DNA of 64,000 bases from Seiridium cupressi (taxonomy: Eukaryota > Ascomycota > Sordariomycetes > Amphisphaeriales > Sporocadaceae): positions 27,903 through 91,902 of the forward strand of contig JARVKI010000133.1 of assembly GCA_036674765.1 (NCBI GenBank), given 5' to 3'. The notes under the pieces were generated by a model that was not told where the DNA came from, made no database searches, and saw nothing but the letters and a program-made list of their open reading frames with translations. The first letter of the stretch is position 1; each line of letters opens with the position of its first letter. Position numbers and translations under genes: made by a program. Below, one piece after another: positions 56,493 through 64,000 of this stretch.

Positions 56493-57458
56493 TTATTGCT
56501 GCTTCTTCTGAGCTGCCGGACCCATCTCCTTATCAAAGGCACCGTATGGAACCTGTAGGCTACCAAGTGCGCTGATTCCTACACCCAGAAGTGAGAACAA
56601 CACTAGCAGAGCAACCAGCACCATGAAAATACCTAGCTTGCGTTAGCAATTATCACAAGATGTCTTTACTCCCTTCGCATCGTAAGGAAACCTACCAGGG
56701 GAGAAGAACTGATACTTCTCGAACAGCGACCTCGTATCTCTCTCTTTCTGTTGTCGTGCGACTGAGCCGACCTGCCTCTTCAACTCTTGACGAGTTGTAT
56801 CCTTGAACTCGGCTTCGTACGTCTTCTGTTCCGCGTCTTCCGCCTTCTCCGTGCGCGACCCGGCAGTGAAGATGATGGTGAAGTCACCGGCAGCATCGTA
56901 CTGCTGCAAGACAAGGCCTAGGTCATTGTCGCTCTCTCTCAGGCTCTCTACTATGTCCTGGAATCGGCGGCCCGTGGGAACGGGGTCTAGGTTCAAGGAT
57001 TCGATTGAGGGGTTCTTGCCGGCGACTTGGCAGTTCTCCCGAATGCTGGATGAAACTTGCTCGAGGTCGATGACACCGCTCATCTCAGACACCGTCATGC
57101 GACCCTGGACCTTGGAGGATGACAGAGCGGCTTGTAGTTTGGGTGCCGCAGTACTCGAGCCCAGGTGCTGAATGTTGAGATTTGGTTGCGACACGAGCAG
57201 ATAGCGCTCCGTCGGGCAGCTGGATAGAACGCTGTTTGCTGCTTCCAATACCGACTGGTTGACGTGCAGTTCATCGGAAAGGGTGTTGTCGAATCTGCAA
57301 GTTCAAGTCAACAGCCGTAATATGCCTAGAGTAATGATGCATAGATGCATTGGGGGAGAGACGTACTTCTTTGTGGAGAACAGCACGAAAGGTGATGTAT
57401 TCGTGAATGCATGCGCCGTGGCACAGCAAGCAGCAACTGCTGCTATTGAGAGACGCAT
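56493..57458 (-). CDS. BIG1: BIG1, ER protein of beta-1,6-glucan / V-ATPase assembly family
   Basis: Type I membrane protein of the ER. Yeast Big1 is needed for normal beta-1,6-glucan, and the family is related to V-ATPase assembly factor Voa1 and Ac45. Exons 57458-57367, 57294-56696 and 56632-56493 encode 276 residues; introns are 72 and 63 nt. A signal peptide is seen at ~1-17 (MRLSIAAVAACCATAHA), followed by FTNTSPFVLFSTK, the typical first strand of the family. The lumenal region contains SSCPTERYLLVSQPNLN. The C-terminal membrane helix is IFMVLVALLVLFSLLGVGI, followed by SLQVPYGAFDKEM and a short cytosolic end AAQKKQQ; the lysines near the C-terminus could act in ER retrieval. Length is normal for filamentous fungi. 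It is divergent from the RRP17 gene (408 nt between starts). Confidence 0.85.
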
Positions 57459-57866
57459 CGCGATAGATGTTGTTGCGCCTTTGCTCGTGTTTGTTGGACG
57501 TGGAATGAAGTGAACCTTGACGACATGTGGATTGAGCTCAACGAAGCTCCCAGAGCCGCAGCCTGCCAGCAGATGCCGGCAACTTCCGTGCAGCCTAGAG
57601 GTCCGAAGTTTTAGGTGCTGCAGCGTTTTATTCAGTGGCGCTGTGCAGGCGTGTATTTAGCGGCTCCCAGTGTCAGGACCTCTAAAAAGACAGTGGAGGG
57701 GCACGGCGATACAGAAGGTTCAGTACTACCAAATTTTTTGTTACGGTGTCTTGCAACAAAAAGAAAATTCGCCTTTGCAAAGGCCTCGGAACCGCATAGC
57801 AAGCACGAATTACAGTCCCAAATCTCTCATACCAAGGCAAAGGCGCATCGCCCTGACAACAGCGCC
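57459..57866. promoter_or_regulatory. Shared divergent promoter, BIG1 / RRP17
   Basis: 408 nt between divergent start codons. The RRP17 frame stays open upstream to 57615 but without a better start. No element can be named with confidence. Confidence 0.45.
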
Positions 57867-58572
57867 ATGTTCACCACGCACCCAAGACCGAAGAAAAGCA
57901 TTCTGCCTCCCCTGTCCAGAAAGCGGAAGGCTGCACATACGATCGAAGAAGTCAGTTTCAACCCTGACGCCCGGCAGGAATACCTGACTGGCTTTCACAA
58001 ACGGAAGCTGCAGCGGGCGAAGAGGGCGCAAGAGGAAGCGGCGAAAAGAGAAAAGGAAGAAAAGCTTGTAGCCAGGAAGCAGGTACGACACATTGGTTGC
58101 CATTCAATCATATAGAAGCTCACGGCCACTGTAGATGCGCGAGGAGAGGAAACGAGAGGTGGAGGAGCACGTCGACCATGTCAACAAGATACTCAGAGAA
58201 GCTGCAAGGGCCGGCAATGTAAGCGACCAGGGATCCTCGGACGAAGAGGATGGGGAGTGGGAAGGGCTGCCAGATGGGCCGGTCGAAGAGTCAATCGATC
58301 ATGAAGAAGAGTACATCGACGAAGACAGGTACACATCTGTGACTGTGGAATCTGTCAGTGTTTCGAGAGATGGATTGCATAAGCCGGAGGAAGAACCAGA
58401 TACAGAGGATGAGGAAGAAAAGGTACGGAGGGAGGCTTTGGCGAGGTCAGCAAAAGAGGAGTCAGCTCGTCCGAAGAAACAGAAGAAACCAAAGTTCCGG
58501 TACGAGTCGAAGATGGACAGGTCGATCGCAAATAAGAAGCAGAAGATAAAAAAGCTCAAGGCTAGATCATAG
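57867..58572 (+). CDS. RRP17: Nucleolar rRNA-processing protein Rrp17/Nop25
   Basis: Predicted nucleolar factor for 5' processing of 27S pre-rRNA; yeast Rrp17 is a 5'-3' exonuclease, human Nol12 its relative. Exons 57867-58082 and 58135-58572, with a 52-nt intron, encode 217 residues. The N-terminal signature is complete: KKAAHTIEEV-like RKAAHTIEEVSFNPDARQEY, then LTGFHKRKLQRAKRAQEEAA, a long basic coiled helix. Across the splice the charged helix continues (REERKREVEEHVDHVNKIL). An acidic middle (SSDEEDGEWEGL, EEEPDTEDEEE) and a basic tail (PKKQKKPKFRYESKMDRSIA then KKQKIKKLKARS) follow, as in fungal relatives. I start at ATG 57867 because the conserved block follows directly. Length matches the family. 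Confidence 0.87.
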
Positions 58573-58868
58573 TTGCAACAGGGACATGAAGAAATCAGCG
58601 GAACAAGAATTAGATACCCTACTCGGCTCACCCCTGAACAGTTCGCTTCGAACCAAAAAATGTAACATTTCAGAAGAACTCTAGCATATGACGGCGGACG
58701 ACATGATGCGGGCTGAATAGGCTGACATGGTGCATATTGACCTCTGCGGAACAAAGCCTCTGACGATCCCCTATTGATATACATCCTCAAGCATCAGACC
58801 TCTGAAAAGAACTCGACTCGCTCAGCATTTCCTTCTCTGTCCTCCAACCGTCGATATCCCCAAGCAGA

Positions 58869-59607
58869 TTAAATGCTGCCAATCTCGGCCTGCAGCTCAT
58901 CCAACTCCTTCTGCAGCTTGGCGTACTTCTGTGACATCTCCTCGTACTTGCCCTCCCACTGGTCGCGCTCCTGCTCGAGAGCCTGCACTTTGCGTTCGAA
59001 GTGGCCGGCTTTTACGTCAGTCTGGCGGAGCCTGTTTAAATGCTCCGATTAGTATTGAGGACCTTTGGGTTGTAGGGTCCAGGTGGGTTCGACGTACTTC
59101 TCATTGGCCTCACGAAGGGTCTTATCTGCTTCCTCGGCTTCCTCCTCGAGGAGCTGCAGTCTTCGTTGCAGGGTCTCATTCTGCGTACCATGTTGCTGGC
59201 CCTCATCGGCCGTCTTCTTCAGGTCCTTGACGGAGGTATCGAGCTTGTCGACCTCGGCCTCGAGCAGGCCATTCTTGTGCGAGAGCGAGGTGATCTCTTG
59301 CTCCTTGGCCAGATTCTCCTGCTCGAGGGCCTTGAGCTTGGATTGCAGCTCGTCGACCTTGGAGGCGTTCTCGTCAGCCTCCAGGCGGAGCTGGTTCATT
59401 CTCTAGAGGTCGAATGCATGTTAGCTTTACTATGATGACTGCGTTTCTTCCAGCGACATGTTCGGTGATCAAAGATGATCTGAGATACACCGTAATCACT
59501 ACCACGGGCCGGCATGTGCTGATGCTTGCGCGCTGGCTTTGTGGTGGGGTAAAGATGGGGGCATCTATGGACTGCGTTGGTTTACTGACCTCCTTAATGC
59601 GATCCAT
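58869..59607 (-). CDS. TPM1: Tropomyosin
   Basis: Coiled-coil dimer that polymerises along actin cables and cytokinetic rings. Exons 59607-59590, 59402-59098 and 59031-58869 encode 161 residues, the size of fungal short tropomyosins. Exon 1 holds only MDRIKE, which is nearly invariant in the family; the first intron is 187 nt and the second 66 nt. The whole chain is a heptad-repeat helix without proline, with typical blocks RMNQLRLEADENASK, LEQENLAKEQEI, EEEAEEADKTLREANEKL and the C-terminal KYAKLQKELDELQAEI. Junction phases keep the heptads in register. It is divergent from the securin-like gene (711 nt between starts). Confidence 0.93.
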
Positions 59608-60318
59608 GGTTGCGGCGGTGTTGTCTGGGAAGTCTAGAGGTCTGTGAGGGAGGAAGCAGAAGTCGGGTGGATGGTCGAAGAAAAAAGGGAGGTCTGGAGT
59701 TGCGTCGAGAATATGAAAGGTGTTATGCAAAGTTGAATGAATGAAGGAGACGGTCTGATGAACAGTCACAAGCGTGGTTTGGTTGTGTGGAATTTGGCTG
59801 TCCAGGCCGCAAGCAATCAATCGAAGCCCAGAATGCCCCTCGTTTACTGCACCCTGGCTCCGTCGATACCCCTAGAAACCCGGACAGGGGGAGGTGCGCT
59901 GTTAAGAGCCACAGCCTAAATGGGGGTAATCCCCTAACAGTTTGATCCACGCCGTCCTGGCGCTGCCAGTGGTGGGGCAGTCGCTGGCATATTGGCATGG
60001 GAAACTCGGCTTTAATTGGCGGCACGTTGCTCTGTCAACAGTCCAATGTAAACCAACGAATCCCGACACGGACGTGCTTCATCATTGATCAGAGCTGCAC
60101 CAGAACCTCCTCGTTCGTGGTTTAATTAGACGTGGGTACGATTGACGACAAACGCCGATGCAGGCTGGATCTATCGACAACTTTGCACAGTTTACATCGC
60201 GAGTTATGAACACCACCGACTGAGCGTCGTTGCTGCCGAAAAGAAAGACGGATACGATTTGTTGACACCACCCGAACGAACCACTTTGGTGTTCATTCAT
60301 CATAGGAGCTCAGCCGCA
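59608..60318. promoter_or_regulatory. Divergent region, tropomyosin / securin-like
   Basis: 711 nt between divergent starts. The securin frame is open back to 60142 without a better start context. Nothing else was recognised. Confidence 0.45.
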
Positions 60319-61755
60319 ATGCTTGCCACTCGAGATCAAGAGAATTTGGTGGCTCGCCACCAGAGCGGTGCTGTCCTGAAGCAGCAGCAAAATAATCAGC
60401 TGGGAGCTCGATATCCGAAAACGCCCATCAAGATTCCTTTGAACGATGAGAACGCCGGGCATATGAAGGGTGCTAAAAGCATCCTCGGCAACCGGACGAA
60501 GGGTAACGAGAATGCTATGGCTTCCAAAGGCTCCAAAGGCCTAGACAAGTCGAACTTCGTCACTCCCATGCGTAAGTTATTGGTAGTCCGTATAGGACAG
60601 TGCTTGCTTACTAATTACGGGATAGAACCACGCAACCGAGCAGTCCTAGGAGATAAAACGACAAACGCCAAAGCCGGAGGACTACAGCCGGTTAACGTAA
60701 AAAGTACTGTCAAGCAAATCGAGAAGTCCCAGACAAATGCACCCAATACAATCAAGCCCAAGCAGAAACAGCCGCAAGCCGAGATACAAAAATTACAGGT
60801 CCATGCTGAGGAGACGGATCCGCTCAGCGAGGAGGAGCCGGAATATTGTCCTCCAAGGCCGAAGGATCTTCCATACGAATCTGATGTCTTCCCTGACGGA
60901 GTTTTGACTTTCGAAGGTCTGAAGCCAGAGAACCGCCTCAAGGGATTCTACCAATACTATGCTGATCCCATCGACGAGAATGGGGTGTCCAAATCGGAGA
61001 GAGAGCTGGCAGAGAAGACCAGAAAGGCGCTGGAAGAAGGTGAAAGAAAAATCAAGGAAGATATTGAGAATTTCCAGTGGACCTCCATTCAGGATGAGCT
61101 AGATGAAGCTGGAACAGTGAAGCCAGCAGCATCCGCAACCGGACCAGTCAAGGCGAAGGATGGACGTGTAACTCCAGTTGTTCGCAAGCCCTTGGGAACT
61201 CTGACTTCAAGAACCGCTGCGACTACTCTATCCATGGATGATGCCACCAAGTCTATGCAGCGCAAGTCTACCAAAGCTGTGCTAGCTCCTATTGCCAAAA
61301 AGAAGACTGCATCGTTCGCCATTCCACGTTTCACGGGTGCCAAGTCCGCAGTACCGCTGCCTACAACAGCCAGGCGAACACCGATGGCCAATATTGAGGC
61401 CAATTCAAGGACCACCCTTGGCTACAACAAAGGCCGTGCCGCTGCATCGGTACTAGCATCGGGAACCACCAAACCTGCGGTAAGAAGAGCTCAGGGTCCG
61501 TTCAAGCCCAAGGCCAGTGGGCTCCCACGCTCGGAGACAACGTCATCTACCGATTCAGACATGACAATTACACCCGCGCGCTTTGCCAACAAGAAAACTT
61601 CCGTCAGCACTGAAGATCAACTGTGGAAGGAGCGTGTGCCGTTCTTGTCCATTTTCCATCCGGAAGACGAAGGTGATGACGATGGTTGTGATTTCGCCGG
61701 TGGGCTTCCCCCGGAGCTGGAAGACGACGAGTTCGAGATGCAGCTGCCCGAGTAG
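60319..61755 (+). CDS. Securin-like protein (Pds1/Cut2 type)
   Basis: Likely inhibitor and chaperone of separase, degraded by the APC at anaphase. Exons 60319-60571 and 60626-61755, joined across a 54-nt intron (GTAAGT donor, TTACTAATTAC branch region), encode 460 residues. The N-terminus has KTPIKIPLNDENAG, a conserved fungal element; a D-box-like RNRAVLGDK lies just after the intron. An acidic block SEEEPEYCPPRPKDLPYES resembles the EEDIEYMPPP segment of S. pombe Cut2, thought to contact separase. The rest is basic, Ser/Thr-rich and disordered; the C-terminus is acidic (EDEGDDDG ... EDDEFEMQLPE). Securins diverge fast, so identity rests on short motifs and overall layout. Because the intron is 3n and open, the retained form would still be translated. 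Confidence 0.65.
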   Translation: MLATRDQENLVARHQSGAVLKQQQNNQLGARYPKTPIKIPLNDENAGHMKGAKSILGNRTKGNENAMASKGSKGLDKSNFVTPMRKLLVVRIGQCLLTNYGIEPRNRAVLGDKTTNAKAGGLQPVNVKSTVKQIEKSQTNAPNTIKPKQKQPQAEIQKLQVHAEETDPLSEEEPEYCPPRPKDLPYESDVFPDGVLTFEGLKPENRLKGFYQYYADPIDENGVSKSERELAEKTRKALEEGERKIKEDIENFQWTSIQDELDEAGTVKPAASATGPVKAKDGRVTPVVRKPLGTLTSRTAATTLSMDDATKSMQRKSTKAVLAPIAKKKTASFAIPRFTGAKSAVPLPTTARRTPMANIEANSRTTLGYNKGRAAASVLASGTTKPAVRRAQGPFKPKASGLPRSETTSSTDSDMTITPARFANKKTSVSTEDQLWKERVPFLSIFHPEDEGDDDGCDFAGGLPPELEDDEFEMQLPE

Positions 61756-63921
61756 ATATACGAAGCTATCATGTTATGATGTATGATTAGGCGTTTCTTG
61801 ATGATTCCTGGGTTAGAAAAGATATGGCGTTCTTGATCAATATGTTGGAATGGCAAACCACAAAGCCCTCGCGATGGGTCGTCCAGGGAGCGATAGTCAC
61901 TCACTTTGCAGTGGCCCTTCCTACACATATTCGATCAGCGGTTCTTGTACTTCATATCCGGTCGCCGGTAGTTCTTGGTTATTCTCGTCGTATTTTAGTC
62001 ACGTAGCTCCAAGCAAACGGACAAGTATAAGCATCATCGCATCCACGGTGGTAATAATTCGGTATAATACTGCTGGTATGGAAAAGCACGTGTTGTCATG
62101 GACCAAGATCTGTGTTCCCACATAAGTCGTGATGCTGATTACCAGTGAATGTAGGTGGGGACATAGCATCATGGATCGTCATTGCTTTTATCCGTTACGA
62201 AAGTTGCGTATCCCAGTTTGACTTATCATATTGACAGAGCATTGCAACCGTCTATTGTCTTGAAGAGGAGCCTTGCCATCCGCCCTGCAGCATTATATAT
62301 GTCGAGCCTTAAGGGTATGGTTTTGCATAATACCTAACACGATTCACAGTAAAAATCTTCCACCGTCAAAACATACATAAGACATCATTGGCCAGATCAG
62401 CCGAAAGACACCGAGTACAATATTCGGTGGAGCTACTGTGCGGTGGTTAACACCGTGGTCTCCCGCATCGGAATCAGTATCCTTGGTCGGATGGAACTAA
62501 TCAGGGCTAGACATCAGGTTATATGGAGAATGATTATTGAGATGAATTTGCGAAGCGCTTAGTGAAGACCTTCAGATCCCGAGGAAACATAAAACGATTA
62601 TAGGATGCTACTGGGTACCTTTAATAGGGCTTAGAATATATCACTGTAACTGTACTCGCTGCTGGATCTAGTGACTCGGCAAGGCAAACAAGGACGGAGG
62701 TTTTTTTTTTTTTTTTTTTTTTTCTTTCTCCTGGTCATAGCTATTGCGTAGTTCCACGCAATACTATGCCAGCTATGTATTCTTATATTGCTAATATATA
62801 AATATATCCATTGCAAGTCGCATAAGATATAAACTATATATCTTCGTAGTGCTTATACCTAATTGGACACTTGGGTAAATTCGAGCCTTTATACGGCTTC
62901 TAAGCTTTTTGATGGTCTCCTTGTGCCGCTTCCTACCACTGACTGTAAGTCGAAATCTATTCCCCCCACCCCCTCATGAGCATAGTCGTGCTACATTCGT
63001 GGCAATAAGGATAAAAAACTTGTCTCACCCGAAGAGCCTAGTCACGTCTCCTTCAAGCCCACCGTTTTCGACGCATAGTTACCAGTCATCCTTTATCTAT
63101 GACTTTTAAGGATTCGTACTTCGCCTTATGATCCCTCGAAAACATACGGCTGAGTTGAAGATGTGCCTAGTTTACAAGGTCATCACAGCCCTTGAATATG
63201 TGTATAAGAAGATCTCCTTCTGTTCTCGAAATCAACATTGATACTGAAAATCACAAAATTTTAAAAATAACTCCTAGGGTATCTAGACTACTCAATCAAA
63301 ATTGTGTGCCTTCTACTTCCTACGCTTGATTTTGACTCTGGCCACTAGTCTCATAGCATCTCAAGAGAACTCTGATGTCTACTCCAGAAATCCGACAAGT
63401 GCTCCATCTGCGATACAAGCACCTCTTACTCTAATCGAAATGAGGAAGTGCCTCTAATTACTCACGACTGGCGCCCACTTGCTGCAAGTTTGCGGACCAT
63501 TGGATCTAACTGTGGCCTAGATGCCTATAATGATTGGAAGATGAAATATTATGATTGGGATCATGGCGGCAGGCTTCCATTATGAGTGGACAAATTTCAG
63601 CAAACGTAGCAGGCAATGAATTTGGGAGAACCTTCAGTGGGAAAGGCCGGAAAGGGGTCGCCATGTGGATGGTGACGTTAGGGGAAGTGTTATGCTGGAT
63701 GTGATGTAACGTGAAATGCTTGTGCATACATGAAGATCTACTCGTGTTCTGCGAATTGTCACCAACACTGCCCTGCGCCCAAATTATGCTTCAATTTTTT
63801 TTGTGAAGACCTTAGGGTCTAAAAGCCATGTGAATTGCTAGAAGCATATGTATTATAGAGTAAGAGCCAACCTAGAGGTATACTGTCATGAAACGAACAG
63901 GTTACTTGGTTTTTCTTTGTT

Positions 63922-63923
<2 letters not shown>
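61756..63923. other. AT-rich intergenic region
   Basis: 2.2 kb without a convincing frame. It includes a T23 run (62701-62723) and many short AT tracts. No recognisable repeat or RNA gene. Confidence 0.5.
62701..62723. repeat. T23 homopolymer
   Basis: A run of 23 T, followed by CTTTCTC. Simple sequence in non-coding DNA. Confidence 0.9.

Positions 63924-64000
<77 letters not shown>
63924..64000. repeat. T77 run reaching the window edge
   Basis: An unbroken run of 77 T that touches the end of the window, preceded by T-rich sequence. It may be a contig-end artefact or the poly(A) end of a retroposed element lying on the minus strand beyond the edge. Confidence 0.85.

Overview
This 64 kb window is nuclear DNA of a filamentous ascomycete (Pezizomycotina, probably Eurotiomycetes). 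The evidence is the short spliceosomal introns (about 50-110 nt, GTRNGY donors, CTNAC-like branch sites), the moderate GC content, and the protein set: fungal-specific Zn(II)2Cys6 regulators, BIG1, a DAL5-type permease, a DUG3-type amidotransferase and a DUF7702-like membrane protein. The species cannot be fixed from sequence alone. I support 21 protein-coding genes, one clear pseudogene and one open-frame relic. No rRNA, convincing tRNA, CRISPR array, secondary-metabolite cluster or intact transposon was seen. All gene models are my own splice reconstructions; each one closes to a whole number of codons.

Layout. 1-12 kb holds metabolic and transport genes: a kynurenine formamidase, a DUG3-type glutamine amidotransferase, a small F-box-like protein, a cystinosin-type PQ-loop transporter and a DAL5-family permease. 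A largely gene-free stretch (11.6-21.5 kb) is broken only by a 632-residue regulator with a C-terminal zinc cluster. Then come B-type cyclin (21.5-24.0 kb) and the mitochondrial aspartate/glutamate carrier (26.7-28.9 kb). A frameshifted medium-chain reductase pseudogene (29.9-30.9 kb) precedes the INO80 subunit Ies1 and the mitochondrial dynamin Mgm1. 38.7-44 kb is accessory in character: a Zn(II)2Cys6 factor, a seven-helix membrane protein and an F-box protein with a C-terminal membrane anchor. An F-BAR/DEP/RhoGAP protein of the Rgd2 type and an M19 dipeptidase follow.

53-62 kb is compact and conserved, with divergent gene pairs: mitochondrial uS13 / ER cyclophilin B, then Trm112; BIG1 / Rrp17-Nop25; tropomyosin / a securin-like protein. 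Cell-cycle genes (cyclin B, securin), actin and Rho functions (tropomyosin, Rgd2), mitochondrial functions (AGC1, Mgm1, uS13m) and ribosome or translation functions (Rrp17, Trm112) recur, but nothing shows that they work as one cluster. The last 2.2 kb is AT-rich and ends in a 77-nt T run.

The most interesting signal is at the cyclophilin B 3' end. An unspliced end encodes an -HVEL ER-retrieval tail. Splicing a 106-nt intron across that tail joins in frame to 72 more residues with a transmembrane helix, so one gene could encode a lumenal and a membrane-anchored isomerase. Secondary points are optional in-frame inserts in securin and Trm112, an apparently altered arginine finger in the Rgd2-like RhoGAP, several tiny 5' coding exons (one is the ATG alone), and the decayed reductase gene.
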